A stretch of 47,360 bases of DNA, from assembly GCA_002335945.1 (NCBI GenBank), contig DDDD01000041.1:1-47360 (forward strand), read 5' to 3'. The notes below the pieces were generated by a model that saw nothing but the letters and a program-made list of their open reading frames with translations, was not told where the DNA came from and made no database searches. Below, piece after piece: positions 30,411 to 40,026 of the stretch (positions are counted from its first letter, which is position 1; each line of letters opens with the position of its first letter). Made by a program: the position numbers and the translations under genes. Source of the DNA: Porticoccaceae bacterium UBA1989 (GTDB lineage Bacteria; Pseudomonadota; Gammaproteobacteria; Pseudomonadales; Porticoccaceae).

Positions 30411-33068
30411 TTATTCTTCGCTGCTGTCGTCTTGGCTGCCTTCTGACGAGCCTTCAGCGCTATCGTTTGCTGATGAGCCCTCAGCGTCGTTTAGTGAAGA
30501 GCCTTCAGCGGTCTCTTGTAATAAAGAGCCTTCATCTTCCTCCGGCTCAGCAATACGGGCCAGACTCACCAGATTCTCGTTGTCTTTAAGACGGATAATG
30601 CGCACACCCTGGGTGTTACGTCCAACCACCGACACCTCGTCGCCGCGGGTACGTACCATGGTGCCCTGATCAGAGATCAACATAATCTCGTCACCGGCAA
30701 ACAGCTGGGTGGCGCCAACTAAAGGACCATTACGCTCACTGGCCTGAATAGCAATCATGCCCTTGCCGCCACGACCCTTAGTGGGGAATTCTTCAACTTT
30801 GGTGCGCTTGCCATAACCATTTTCACACACGGTTAGCAGGTAGCCGTCTTCTTCTGGCACTACCATAGAAATCACTAAATGCTCTGGGGGTAGACGCATA
30901 CCGCGTACACCTTTAGACACTCGACCCATGGCGCGGGCGTCGGTGCTGGCAAAACGTACGGCCTTACCTTCTGAGCTGAGCAGCATAATGTCGCTGTCGT
31001 CATCTATAATGGCGGTGCCCACTAGCTGATCGCCTTCAACCAGTTCAACGGCACGCAAACCAACGCTGCGTGGTCGTGAGTACTGCTCTAATGAGGTTTT
31101 CTTCACGGTACCATTGGCGGTGGCCATAATCACAAACTTGTCGGCGCTGTATTCTTCTACTGGCAGGATTGAGCTAATGCGCTCGCCTTCGTCCAGTGGT
31201 AATAGGTTAATCACTGGGCGACCACGCGAATTGCGGCCTGCCACAGGAATCTGGTACACCTTGAGCCAGTACACTTTACCTAGGTTGGTAAAGCACAAAA
31301 TGGTCGCGTGGGTGCTGGCGACTAACAGGTGCTCTACAAAGTCTTCGTCTTTAACCGCGGTTGCTGACTTGCCCATTCCGCCGCGACGCTGTGCCTGATA
31401 ATCGCTCAGTGGCTGAGTTTTGGCATAGCCGCCGTGAGAGATGGTAACCACGCGGTCTTCTTCGGTAATTAGATCTTCGACGGTGAGGTCGTGGAGGGAT
31501 TCGATAATTTCTGAACGACGCTCATCACCAAATTCGGCAACAATAGCTTCGAGCTCTTCACGAATCACACTCATTAGGCGTTTGATATCACCGAGAATGT
31601 CTTGGTAGTCGGCAATCTCTTCAAGCTTGACGGCAAACTCTTCAATAATCTTGTCGTGCTCCATGCCGGTAAGACGGTGGAGGCGTAATTCGAGAATGTC
31701 TTTGGCCTGTTCAGGCGACAGGAAGTACTGGCCGTCGTGTAGGCCATATTGCTCTTCAAGCCAGTCAGGGCGTGCTGCCTGAGGGCCTGCTCGCTCGAGC
31801 ATGGCAACCACAGAACCTGGATTCCAGCCCCGGGCAATAATGGCTTCGCGGGCCTCTGCTGGCGAGGTAGACTGCTTGATCAATACGATAATCTCATCGA
31901 TATTGGCCAGTGCAATGGCAAAACCTTCCAATGTATGGGCGCGCTCTCGGGCTTTGCGCAGCAAGAAGATGGTTCTGCGCGTGACCACTTCACGGCGGTG
32001 ACGAACAAAGGCTTCGAGCATCTGCTTGAGGTTGAGAATGCGCGGCTGGCCATCGACCAGTGCTACTACGTTAATGCCGAATACATTCTGCATCTGGGTT
32101 TGCTGGTACAGGTTGTTAAGTACAACCTCGCCCACTTCACCGCGCTTGATTTCGATAACAATGCGCATGCCGTCTTTGTCTGACTCATCGCGCAGTTCGG
32201 AGATACCTTCTAGCTTTTTCTCTTTCACTAACTCGGCAATACGCTCGATAAGGCGCGCCTTGTTTAGCTGGTAGGGAATCTCGCTAACAATAATCGTTTC
32301 GCGTTTGGTTTTTTCGTCGACTTGAACCTCTGCCCGGGCACGCATATAGATGCGGCCACGGCCAGTACGATAGGCCTGAATAATACCGGCTTTACCGTTG
32401 ATGATTGCCCCGGTAGGGAAATCTGGACCAGGAATGTATTCCATCAGCTCATCGATGGTGATTTCGCTGTTGTCGATTAGGGCCAAACAACCATTAATCA
32501 CTTCTGTGAGGTTGTGTGGCGGAATGTTGGTGGCCATACCTACGGCAATACCGGAGGAGCCGTTTACCAGCAGGGCCGGCACTCGGGTTGGCATCACTAC
32601 GGGAATCTGTTCTGTTTCGTCGTAGTTGGGGGCGAAGTCGACGGTGTCTTTTTCAAGATCTTCGAGCAGCATATGGGCAATTTTGGTCATGCGAATTTCG
32701 GTATATCGCATGGCCGCTGCTGAGTCACCGTCTACGGAACCAAAGTTACCCTGACCGTCGACAAGCAGATAGCGCAATGAAAACGGCTGGGCCATACGAA
32801 CGATTGTTTCGTAGACCGCGGAGTCGCCGTGGGGATGGTACTTACCAATAACGTCACCCACCACACGGGCAGATTTCTTGTAGGCTTTGTTCCAGTCGTT
32901 GTTCAGTTCGCTCATGGCAAATAGAACACGTCTGTGTACGGGCTTTAAGCCATCTCGAACATCGGGAAGTGCTCGGCCGACGATCACGCTCATGGCATAA
33001 TCTAGGTAGGACTGCTTAAGCTCATCTTCAATATTGACCGGAACAATTTCTTTGGCTAAATCGACCAT
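30411..33068 (-). CDS. gyrA: DNA gyrase subunit A
   Basis: This 885-residue breakage-rejoining subunit of DNA gyrase has E. coli numbering at its N-terminus. The catalytic Tyr is 122 (AAAMRYTEIR), and the quinolone-resistance region reads HPHGDSAVYETIVRMAQ, with Ser83 as in sensitive strains and Glu rather than Asp at 87. The C-terminal beta-pinwheel (from about 530, with the GyrA-box QRRGGMGKSATA region) is followed by an acidic tail of repeated EGSS units (about 845-885). Transcribed divergently from mtaD, it heads the gyrA-pheA-tyrA/aroA-cmk-rpsA series. Confidence 0.98.
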   Translation of the reverse strand: MVDLAKEIVPVNIEDELKQSYLDYAMSVIVGRALPDVRDGLKPVHRRVLFAMSELNNDWNKAYKKSARVVGDVIGKYHPHGDSAVYETIVRMAQPFSLRYLLVDGQGNFGSVDGDSAAAMRYTEIRMTKIAHMLLEDLEKDTVDFAPNYDETEQIPVVMPTRVPALLVNGSSGIAVGMATNIPPHNLTEVINGCLALIDNSEITIDELMEYIPGPDFPTGAIINGKAGIIQAYRTGRGRIYMRARAEVQVDEKTKRETIIVSEIPYQLNKARLIERIAELVKEKKLEGISELRDESDKDGMRIVIEIKRGEVGEVVLNNLYQQTQMQNVFGINVVALVDGQPRILNLKQMLEAFVRHRREVVTRRTIFLLRKARERAHTLEGFAIALANIDEIIVLIKQSTSPAEAREAIIARGWNPGSVVAMLERAGPQAARPDWLEEQYGLHDGQYFLSPEQAKDILELRLHRLTGMEHDKIIEEFAVKLEEIADYQDILGDIKRLMSVIREELEAIVAEFGDERRSEIIESLHDLTVEDLITEEDRVVTISHGGYAKTQPLSDYQAQRRGGMGKSATAVKDEDFVEHLLVASTHATILCFTNLGKVYWLKVYQIPVAGRNSRGRPVINLLPLDEGERISSILPVEEYSADKFVIMATANGTVKKTSLEQYSRPRSVGLRAVELVEGDQLVGTAIIDDDSDIMLLSSEGKAVRFASTDARAMGRVSKGVRGMRLPPEHLVISMVVPEEDGYLLTVCENGYGKRTKVEEFPTKGRGGKGMIAIQASERNGPLVGATQLFAGDEIMLISDQGTMVRTRGDEVSVVGRNTQGVRIIRLKDNENLVSLARIAEPEEDEGSLLQETAEGSSLNDAEGSSANDSAEGSSEGSQDDSSEE

Positions 33069-33198
33069 AATTTATAATTATTTCCTGATTATCATTGCAC
33101 TTCTGAAGCTTCGAATTTTAGCATAGAAAAGCGCCCACAATCTCGCTTTTATTAAGCTTTTATCTCCCCTTTAAGGCCTATAGCGCCTAAAAAATCGG

Positions 33199-33224
33199 TA
33201 TACTCCTGCGATGTAACAAGGAGG
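33199..33224 (+). promoter_or_regulatory. Extended leader of mtaD: -10-like hexamer and strong Shine-Dalgarno
   Basis: TATACT (33199-33204) is a good -10 hexamer but has no clear -35. AAGGAGG (33218-33224) lies four bases before the mtaD ATG and firmly fixes that start. The 160-bp gap also must carry the divergent gyrA promoter. Confidence 0.5.
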
Positions 33225-33228
33225 CCCT

Positions 33229-34560
33229 ATGCAGCCCACAAAAATAGACTTATTAATCAATTGCGGATGGATAATTCCCATCGTTCCCGAGGACAGAGTT
33301 TGGCAGAATTGCGCCCTCGCAATTGATAAAGAAAAGATCGTTGGGATCTTTCCTCAGGCGGAAGCGGCCAAGCGATTTACCGCGACTAAGGTGCAGACGC
33401 TCGACAATCATATATTGATGCCTGGACTGGTGAATGCCCATGGGCATGCAGCAATGACGCTGCTTCGTGGCTATGCCGACGACCTGCCTTTGAGGCCCTG
33501 GTTAGAGAAACATATATGGCCCGCCGAGAAGCTGCATGTCAGTGAAGAGTTTGTGCGCGATGGCACCAAGATCGCTATGGCCGAGATGATTAGCTCTGGC
33601 ACTACCTGCTTTGCCGATATGTATTTCTTCCATGAGGCCATTGCCGAGGAAGTTCGCAGCGCCGGCATGCGCAGCCAGATTGGTTTTACGGTACTCGATT
33701 TTCCGACCGCCTACGGCAAAGATGCCGACGACTATATTCACAAGGGTCTGGCCCTCTACGACAAGTACCACGGCATGCCATTGATTAAAGTGGCCTGTGC
33801 GCCCCATGCCCCCTATTCCGTATCGGACCCTGCAATGCAGGTTATTTCTACCTATGCCAATGAGCTTGATATGGCGGTGCATATTCACTGCCATGAAACT
33901 GCGGATGAGGTTAGCGAGTCCCTGGCCAACTATGGTTGCCGACCTTTAGAGCGTTTGAGAAACCTTGGTTTGCTATTACCGCAGACTCAGCTGGTACATA
34001 TGACTCAGGTAGACGCTGGCGACATTAAGCTAATGCAAGATCACAACTGCCATGTAGTGCACTGCCCCGAATCCAATATGAAACTGGCCAGCGGCTTTTG
34101 CCCCGTGGCTGAATTAATGGAGGCTGGCATTAATGTGGCCCTAGGAACCGATGGCGCGGCCAGCAATAACGACCTCGACCTGTTTGGCGAGCTAAAGACA
34201 GCGGCACTGCTGACTAAAGCTGTGGCTGGCGATCCGGCTGTACTCGATGCCCATGCGGCTCTGCGCATGGCAACCATTAACGGCGCGAAGGCGCTGGGCT
34301 GGGATGATGAGATCGGCAGCCTTGAAGCGGGCAAGTCGGCAGATATTATTGCCATTGAAATCAATTCTATTGCACAGCAACCATTGTATAATTCCGCTTC
34401 GCAGCTGGTGTATACCAATGCGGGCAGTCAGGTGACCCACAGCTGGGTGGCCGGCAAGCCGCTATTAGACGACCGCGTTCTGTGCACGCTTAATAAAAGC
34501 GAGCTGATCCAGTCGGCCAGTGATTGGCGTAACAAAATTCAACCCAAGTCTATGGATTAA
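33229..34560 (+). CDS. mtaD: 5-methylthioadenosine / S-adenosylhomocysteine deaminase
   Basis: This 443-residue amidohydrolase of the TRZ/ATZ/MtaD family deaminates 5-methylthioadenosine (and possibly S-adenosylhomocysteine) in methionine salvage. Metal ligands are visible: His71 and His73 (NAHGHAA), MAVHIHCHET, HMTQVD and LGTDGAASNNDLDL. The SLEAGKSADIIAIE ending is typical of the family. The same neighbours (ubiG, mupP, SDR) occur in Pseudomonas, which supports this assignment over a hydroxyatrazine-type enzyme. It lies 5 bp before ubiG and probably shares a transcript. Confidence 0.95.
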   Translation: MQPTKIDLLINCGWIIPIVPEDRVWQNCALAIDKEKIVGIFPQAEAAKRFTATKVQTLDNHILMPGLVNAHGHAAMTLLRGYADDLPLRPWLEKHIWPAEKLHVSEEFVRDGTKIAMAEMISSGTTCFADMYFFHEAIAEEVRSAGMRSQIGFTVLDFPTAYGKDADDYIHKGLALYDKYHGMPLIKVACAPHAPYSVSDPAMQVISTYANELDMAVHIHCHETADEVSESLANYGCRPLERLRNLGLLLPQTQLVHMTQVDAGDIKLMQDHNCHVVHCPESNMKLASGFCPVAELMEAGINVALGTDGAASNNDLDLFGELKTAALLTKAVAGDPAVLDAHAALRMATINGAKALGWDDEIGSLEAGKSADIIAIEINSIAQQPLYNSASQLVYTNAGSQVTHSWVAGKPLLDDRVLCTLNKSELIQSASDWRNKIQPKSMD

Positions 34561-34565
34561 AGGCA

Positions 34566-35276
34566 ATGACCAAATCAACCAATGTTGATCCCAATGAAAT
34601 TCGCAAGTTCGAAGAGCTAGCCAGTCGCTGGTGGGACCGCAATAGCGAGTTTAAACCGCTCCATGACATTAACCCTTTAAGGGCTGATTGGATTGAGAGC
34701 CTGACGCCGCTAAAAGGACAAAATGTGCTGGATGTTGGCTGTGGTGGCGGCATTCTCTGCGAGGCTCTGGCCCAACGTGGCGCGACGGTTACTGGCATTG
34801 ATATGGGCGCTGCGCCGCTGGCTGTGGGTAATTTACACAAGCTGGAATCTGGCGTTGAGGTTAACTATGTGAAGTCGACCGCTGAAGATTATGCAGAAGA
34901 TCATCAAGCTGCCTTTGATACGGTAACCTGCCTAGAAATGCTCGAGCATGTGCCCGACCCCTCTTCTGTGGTTAAGGCCTGCGCCGAGATGACTAAGCCC
35001 GGTGGCACGGTATTTTTCTCGACCATTAACCGCAACCCTAAGGCCTATTTGCTGGCGGTAATTGGTGTCGAATATGTGCTGCGCATGCTGCCCAAGGGCA
35101 CCCATGAATATGCCAAATTTATTCGCCCTTCTGAGCTGGGCCAATGGATTCGTGAAGCTGGCCTGGAGATTGATTTGATGACGGGGCTTACCTACAACCC
35201 GATTACCAAGAAGTACAAATTAACCGACCGGGATGTGGATGTTAACTATATGATCTGCGCCCGGAAGCCGGCGTAG
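34566..35276 (+). CDS. ubiG: Ubiquinone biosynthesis O-methyltransferase
   Basis: This 236-residue SAM-dependent methyltransferase carries out both O-methylations in ubiquinone synthesis. It has the UbiG opening KFEELASRWWDRNSEFKPLHDINPLRADWI, SAM motif I NVLDVGCGGGILCEALA (53-69), the TCLEMLEHVPDP motif and the HEYAKFIRPSELGQW membrane-associated segment. It is linked to mtaD and mupP in the same direction. Confidence 0.97.
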   Translation: MTKSTNVDPNEIRKFEELASRWWDRNSEFKPLHDINPLRADWIESLTPLKGQNVLDVGCGGGILCEALAQRGATVTGIDMGAAPLAVGNLHKLESGVEVNYVKSTAEDYAEDHQAAFDTVTCLEMLEHVPDPSSVVKACAEMTKPGGTVFFSTINRNPKAYLLAVIGVEYVLRMLPKGTHEYAKFIRPSELGQWIREAGLEIDLMTGLTYNPITKKYKLTDRDVDVNYMICARKPA

Positions 35277-35279
35277 ACC

Positions 35280-35942
35280 ATGCTAGATTTTAAAGCCCTA
35301 CTGTTTGACCTTGATGGCACATTGTTGGATACGGCGCCAGACTTTGTCACTGCGTTAAATAAACAGTTGAGTCTTCATGGCCGCGACCCACTGCCCGATC
35401 ATGCTATTCGCTCCAGCGTGACCAATGGCTCTATCGGGCTAATACAGGACGGTTTTGGCATGTCGCCAGACCATGGGCAATTTGAAACCCTGCGTGAAGA
35501 ATTTCTCGAGCTTTACTTTGCTAATCTGGCTGATAAAACAGCGCTGTTTTCTGGACTACAGCAGGTGCTCGATGACTGCACTGCTCGGGGTATCCCCTGG
35601 GGTGTTGTAACCAACAAACCCTGGCGCTATACCGAGGCAACCATGGTCCAGCTGGGGCTGATGGACGCTGCGGCCACTGTGATCTGTCCCGACCATGTTA
35701 AGCACGCCAAGCCGGACCCTGAGTCGATTGTGCTGGCTTGCACTGAAATTGCTATCGCGCCTCAAGACTGCCTCTATGTGGGTGACCATGTGCGGGATAT
35801 CGACGCTGGTCGCGCTGCGGGCACGCGCAATATTGCCGCGGCCTGGGGTTATATTGAGGCCACAGAAAACATTAATGACTGGCAGGCTGACTGGATTGTT
35901 GATCAGTCTCATCAGCTCCATGAACTTCTATTTAAGGACTAA
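35280..35942 (+). CDS. mupP: HAD phosphatase, MupP/Gph type
   Basis: This 220-residue HAD-superfamily phosphatase has DxD Asp10/Asp12 (LLFDLDGTLLDTAPDF), motif II VVTNKP, motif III Lys in HAKPDP and motif IV GDHVRDIDAG. In Pseudomonas the gene in this position, between ubiG and a YciK-type SDR gene, is mupP, which dephosphorylates N-acetylmuramate 6-phosphate in peptidoglycan recycling. Phosphoglycolate phosphatase (gph) is the alternative; synteny favours MupP. It starts 3 bp after ubiG. Confidence 0.9.
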   Translation: MLDFKALLFDLDGTLLDTAPDFVTALNKQLSLHGRDPLPDHAIRSSVTNGSIGLIQDGFGMSPDHGQFETLREEFLELYFANLADKTALFSGLQQVLDDCTARGIPWGVVTNKPWRYTEATMVQLGLMDAAATVICPDHVKHAKPDPESIVLACTEIAIAPQDCLYVGDHVRDIDAGRAAGTRNIAAAWGYIEATENINDWQADWIVDQSHQLHELLFKD

Positions 35943-35945
35943 ACC

Positions 35946-36710
35946 GTGCTTTCAGCCGAACAGATTATTCAGTATCAGGCCAGTACTGACCTGCTAGACC
36001 AGCGCATTATTCTTGTGACCGGTGCCGGTGATGGTATTGGCAAAGCGGCTGCTCTGGCCTGCGCTAACGTCGGCGCGAAAGTTATTTTAGCGGGCCGCAC
36101 GGTGGCTAAGCTGGAACAGGTTTACGATCTGATTACTGCCGCGGGGCAAGCTGAGCCCGTGCTCTATCCCATTGATCTCGAGGGCGCGACTGCAGAAGAT
36201 TACGATCAGCTGTGTCTGAATATTATTGAACAGTTTGGTCGCCTTGATGGCCTGTTGCACAGTGCCGGTATTCTGGGTCAACGCACGCCGCTGAGTAATT
36301 ATCGCCAGGATGTTTGGGACAAGGTGATGCAGGTAAATGTTACTGCACAGTTTCAAATGACGCAGGCGCTAATGCCTGCATTGGAAAAGTCGGATGATGC
36401 TTCGGTGCTATTCACGTCATCGGGCGTGGGCAAAGTGGGTCGCGCATTTTGGGGCGCTTATGCGGTGTCTAAATTTGCGGTGGAGGGCATGATGCAGGTC
36501 TGGGCTGCGGAGCTTGAGGGTTTAGGTTCTGTGCGGGTGAATGCGATTAACCCTGGCGCGACTGCGACTACTATGCGTGCTCAGGCGTTTCCTGCTGAAA
36601 ATCCAACTGAACTCAAAACGCCTGAAGAGATTATGCCGGCTTATCTGTATCTGTTAGGTGGAGATAGTCGTACGGTAAACGGCCAGTCTATTAAGGCGCA
36701 GTCGCGCTAG
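35946..36710 (+). CDS. yciK: YciK-family short-chain dehydrogenase/reductase
   Basis: This 254-residue Rossmann-fold oxidoreductase has the cofactor motif VTGAGDGIGKAAA (24-36), the SAGILG segment and catalytic Ser/Tyr/Lys (LFTSSGVG, then YAVSK). The length and the MRAQAFPAENP substrate loop match the YciK group, whose natural substrate is not known to me. It is the last gene of the mtaD-ubiG-mupP-yciK series, 3 bp after mupP. Confidence 0.92.
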   Translation: MLSAEQIIQYQASTDLLDQRIILVTGAGDGIGKAAALACANVGAKVILAGRTVAKLEQVYDLITAAGQAEPVLYPIDLEGATAEDYDQLCLNIIEQFGRLDGLLHSAGILGQRTPLSNYRQDVWDKVMQVNVTAQFQMTQALMPALEKSDDASVLFTSSGVGKVGRAFWGAYAVSKFAVEGMMQVWAAELEGLGSVRVNAINPGATATTMRAQAFPAENPTELKTPEEIMPAYLYLLGGDSRTVNGQSIKAQSR

Positions 36711-36719
36711 AGAAGGCTT

Positions 36720-36836
36720 TCATTACGAGAGGCTGAAGATACCTTCTACTACAAAACGCTGAAGGCTCATTACTTCGAGCGGCTGAGGGGTCGTTCATTA
36801 CAAACGGTGAGGGCTGCCTTTCGATAAAGGAAGCCC
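36720..36836 (+). terminator. Degenerate repeats followed by yciK terminator hairpin
   Basis: A hairpin at 36811-36836 (GGGCT and CCTTT arms, one mismatch) is followed by AATATTTTTATC and serves as terminator for yciK. Before it, about 36720-36810 contain four loosely related units of roughly 20-27 bp, each with a form of CATTAC/CTACTAC followed some bases later by GCTGA(A/G)G, suggesting decayed tandem duplication. Confidence 0.65.
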
Positions 36837-36843
36837 AATATTT

Positions 36844-37680
36844 TTATCTGGATGTATCGCCGCGGGCTCTTAACTTCTTCTCTTTACGCTGACGAATATC
36901 GCGATAAACCGTCTTTTCGGTGAAGCGTGGTGGACGCATCTTAACGGCGTTAAACAGTGAAGCTACCTGCTTGGGATCTAGCTCGATAAATTCTGATTTA
37001 CGCACAATCGAGGGCAATTCAATCGGGCCGTAACTAATACGCTTGAGGCGATTAACTTCAACGTCCTGAGATTCCCACAGACGACGCACTTCTCTGGTAC
37101 GGCCTTCGGCCAGTATTACGCGGAACCAGTTATTGCTGCTGCCATGTTCGTCTTGGCTGCGTGCATGCTGTGCCTTTACGGTCTGGAACTTGGCGATGCC
37201 GTCGTCCAGTACCACGCCGTCCATCAGACGTTTGATCATTGCTTCGTCGACTTCACCATGAATACGTGCCATGTACTCGCGCTTCACTTCGTAGGACGGA
37301 TGCATCAGTCGGTTGGCCAGCTCACCATGATTGGTAAACAGCAACAGTCCGCTGGTATTAATATCTAGGCGGCCGATGGCGATCCAGCGGCCACGGTTTA
37401 GGCGTGGCAGACTATCGAATACGGTGGGCCTGCCATCGGGGTCTGCAGTGGTACAGACTTCTCCTTCTGGCTTGCTGTACATCAGGACTCTGGGGTTGTC
37501 GTCGGTGACGATTTTAACTGCACGACCATCAACCATGATGCGGTCAGTGGCTTCAGCCCGATCACCGAGTTTAGACGTAACACCATTGACCGAGACTCGG
37601 CCCGCGGAAATCCAGGTTTCCAGTTCGCGACGCGAACCCATTCCGGCGGTGGCTAACATTTTCTGTAGTTTTTCACTCAT
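36844..37680 (-). CDS. rluB: 23S rRNA pseudouridine(2605) synthase
   Basis: This 278-residue RsuA/RluB-family enzyme has an N-terminal S4 RNA-binding domain (LQKMLATAGMGSRRELETWISAGRVSVNG) and catalytic Asp in GRLDINTSGLLLFTN. I chose ATG 37680 (MSEKLQKML) because it starts with the S4 domain and overlaps the scpB stop by only 8 bp; an upstream ATG at 37806 would add 42 unrelated residues read from within scpB. It is co-transcribed with scpB and scpA, as in many gammaproteobacteria. The C-terminus is rich in Arg and Lys. Confidence 0.95.
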   Translation of the reverse strand: MSEKLQKMLATAGMGSRRELETWISAGRVSVNGVTSKLGDRAEATDRIMVDGRAVKIVTDDNPRVLMYSKPEGEVCTTADPDGRPTVFDSLPRLNRGRWIAIGRLDINTSGLLLFTNHGELANRLMHPSYEVKREYMARIHGEVDEAMIKRLMDGVVLDDGIAKFQTVKAQHARSQDEHGSSNNWFRVILAEGRTREVRRLWESQDVEVNRLKRISYGPIELPSIVRKSEFIELDPKQVASLFNAVKMRPPRFTEKTVYRDIRQRKEKKLRARGDTSR

Positions 37681-38413
37681 GGTCTTGGGCACTGCTCGGT
37701 TGTGGTTCTTCTTCAGGGTCTGTCGGGACAACACCATCAAGCTGCTGGTCCAGGGCGAAAGTTGGGTCTTCATCGAGCACATCGTTTTCGTTGGCCACGA
37801 CTTCATCGTTGGCCGCTGGGGCGCCTAATGAAACGTTCGCGCTGGCGCCAACGCCTAGGGCTAGTTCCAGTTCTGGATCCAGCTCGGCAAAATCTTTGAT
37901 CTCGCTGAGGGCCGGCAGATGCTCAAGGCTCTTAAGATTAAAGTAATCTAGAAACTGTTTGGTGGTGGCATACAGTGCAGGTCGACCCGGCACGTCGCGA
38001 TGGCCCACTACACGCACCCAGTCGCGTTCTTGCAGTGTTCTAATAATATCTGAGCTCACGGCTACACCGCGCACCAATTCGATATCGCCGCGCGTTAGGG
38101 GCTGTCGATAGGCTATCAGTGACAATGTTTCGAGCATGGCTCTTGAATAGCGCTTGGGCTTTTCGTCCCAGAGTCGGTTCACCCAGGTAGAGAGTTCCTG
38201 ATTAACCTGCAGGCGGTATCCGCTAGCAATTTCTTTCAACTGAAAACCACGATTGCGGCCATCGCTTTCTATTTCTTCGAGGGCGGCTTTAATCTGGTCT
38301 CGCGGTGGGCGCTCTTCATCCTCGAAGAGGCTTTCTAGGCGCGCTAGATCCAGTGGCTTGCCGGCGGCGAGTAAGGCGCCTTCGATAATTTTTTTAATTA
38401 AATCTGAGTTCAT
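37673..38413 (-). CDS. scpB: Segregation and condensation protein B
   Basis: This 246-residue kleisin-associated subunit of the SMC-ScpAB complex organises the chromosome. It has tandem winged helices with IKKIIEGALLAAGKPLDLARLESLF and LETLSLIAYRQPLTRGDIELVRGVAVSSDIIRTLQERDWV, then an acidic C-terminal tail (about 190-246), longer than in many relatives. It overlaps scpA by 4 bp and rluB by 8 bp. Confidence 0.97.
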   Translation of the reverse strand: MNSDLIKKIIEGALLAAGKPLDLARLESLFEDEERPPRDQIKAALEEIESDGRNRGFQLKEIASGYRLQVNQELSTWVNRLWDEKPKRYSRAMLETLSLIAYRQPLTRGDIELVRGVAVSSDIIRTLQERDWVRVVGHRDVPGRPALYATTKQFLDYFNLKSLEHLPALSEIKDFAELDPELELALGVGASANVSLGAPAANDEVVANENDVLDEDPTFALDQQLDGVVPTDPEEEPQPSSAQDHE

Positions 38414-39327
38414 GATGCTCTTGCTTTTACATGTATTGGGCCAAAGGCATCGCTCTGCACGATCTCTACCAATGACTCTTTAATTAATTCCATGATCGCC
38501 AAAAAGGTAACCACGACACCTAACTTTCCTTCCGACACTTTAAACAGACTAACAAAGGGCACGAACTGCTGGTCGCGCAGGCTTTCTAGTACCTGAGACA
38601 TACGCTCGCGGGTAGATAGTTTTTCGAGTTCTATCTGGTGACTCTCGAACATGTCGGCGCGGCGGAGTACATCGCCCAGAGCGGCTAACAGCTCGCGCAT
38701 ATCAACATCCGGTTGCGGGCGCTCTTTCTCTCGGTCGGGTGCCTCGGCACTGGCCTGATGAATATCGCGGCCCATGCGCGGCATTTCATCGATATCTTCG
38801 GCGGCTGTTTTAAAGCGCTCGTATTCTTGCAGGCGACGGATAAGCTCGGCGCGAGGATCGTCTTCGTCCTCTTCTTCTGAGACCTGTCGCGGCAATAACA
38901 TGCGCGATTTAATCTCGGCCAGCATGGCGGCCATGACGAGATACTCTGCGGCGAGCTCAAGATGAATTGAACCCATAAGATCGATATAACCCATGTACTG
39001 GCGGGTTATTTCGGCCACATTAATTTCGAGAATATCGAGGTTTTGACGACGGATAAGATACAGCAGCAGATCCAGAGGCCCTTCAAAGGCTTCAAGAATA
39101 ACTTCGAGTGCATCCGGCGGTATATACAGATCTTTCGGCAGTATGGTCAGTTCTTTACCCTGCACCATAGCAAAAGGCATTTCTTCTTGCTGATGACCCG
39201 ACCGAGCCTTGCGCTTAGCTGGCACAGCGTCTGCTGCTGCACCTAATGAGACGCACGCGGCGTCTTCTAGATCGACAGCTTGTAGCTGGTCAGTTGGCGT
39301 TGCTTGAGTCGACACTTGATATCCCAT
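38410..39327 (-). CDS. scpA: Segregation and condensation protein A
   Basis: This 305-residue kleisin bridges SMC heads. The core starts at about residue 77 (LEAFEGPLDLLLYLIRRQNLDILEINVAEITRQYMGYI) and ends with the winged-helix segment FLAIMELIKESLVEIVQSDAFGPIHV. The first 50-70 residues are low-complexity and not conserved. ATG 39180 or 39168 would give a family-typical N-terminus, so the true start is uncertain. The last 4 bp overlap scpB. Confidence 0.95.
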   Translation of the reverse strand: MGYQVSTQATPTDQLQAVDLEDAACVSLGAAADAVPAKRKARSGHQQEEMPFAMVQGKELTILPKDLYIPPDALEVILEAFEGPLDLLLYLIRRQNLDILEINVAEITRQYMGYIDLMGSIHLELAAEYLVMAAMLAEIKSRMLLPRQVSEEEDEDDPRAELIRRLQEYERFKTAAEDIDEMPRMGRDIHQASAEAPDREKERPQPDVDMRELLAALGDVLRRADMFESHQIELEKLSTRERMSQVLESLRDQQFVPFVSLFKVSEGKLGVVVTFLAIMELIKESLVEIVQSDAFGPIHVKARAS

Positions 39328-39388
39328 CAGTATTCAGACGGCGATTATAACCACAATCGCGCCTGTGAACATCCACATAATTAAACAA

Positions 39389-40009
39389 TCATTGATGGGT
39401 TGAAAAATCGCCCATACCCTGTCGCATAATTTCTGGGTTTGGCCCGGTCATGTCCACGACGGTGGTGGGCTCAAGGCCACAGTTGCCACCATCGATAATG
39501 GCATCCACATGAGACTCAAGCCGCTCGCGAATATCGTAGGGATCGGCCAGTGGGTAATCGTCGTTGGGCATTATCAGCGTCACGCTCATCATGGGCTCAC
39601 CGAGCTCGGCCAACAGTGCCTGAGCGATGGGGCTATCGGGCACACGGATACCAATAGTTTTGCGCTTGGGGTGCATGAGCCGCTTGGGGACTTCTGAGGA
39701 GGCTGGCAATATAAAGGTGAAGGCACCTGGGGTGCTGGCCTTGAGAATTCGAAAGGCACTGTTGTCGACCTTGGCATAGCTGGCCAATTCTGACAGGTCA
39801 CGACACATCAATGTGAAGTTATGGTTTTTATCGATGTCGCGAATCCCGCGAATACGGTCGAGCGCCTGCTTGTCACCAATGTGGCAGCCGATGGCATAGA
39901 CGGAATCGGTAGGATAGATCACTACGCCGCCTTTGCGAATAATCTCGGCGACCTGGGCTATTAGACGCTGCTGGGGGTTCTCTGGGTGTATAGAAAAATA
40001 CTGGCTCAT
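39389..40009 (-). CDS. yciO: YciO-family Sua5/YrdC-fold protein
   Basis: This 206-residue protein matches the E. coli YciO pattern from the first residues (MSQYFSIHPENPQQRLI). It has the nucleotide-binding KGGVVIYPTDSVYAIGC, HNFTLMCRDLSEL and KRKTIGIRVP segments. YciO is a paralogue of the threonylcarbamoyl-AMP synthase TsaC and has weaker or different activity. It lies 61 bp downstream of scpA's start on the same strand, in the usual neighbourhood. Confidence 0.93.
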   Translation of the reverse strand: MSQYFSIHPENPQQRLIAQVAEIIRKGGVVIYPTDSVYAIGCHIGDKQALDRIRGIRDIDKNHNFTLMCRDLSELASYAKVDNSAFRILKASTPGAFTFILPASSEVPKRLMHPKRKTIGIRVPDSPIAQALLAELGEPMMSVTLIMPNDDYPLADPYDIRERLESHVDAIIDGGNCGLEPTTVVDMTGPNPEIMRQGMGDFSTHQ

Positions 40010-40026
40010 ACTGCTCTCTATATTAT

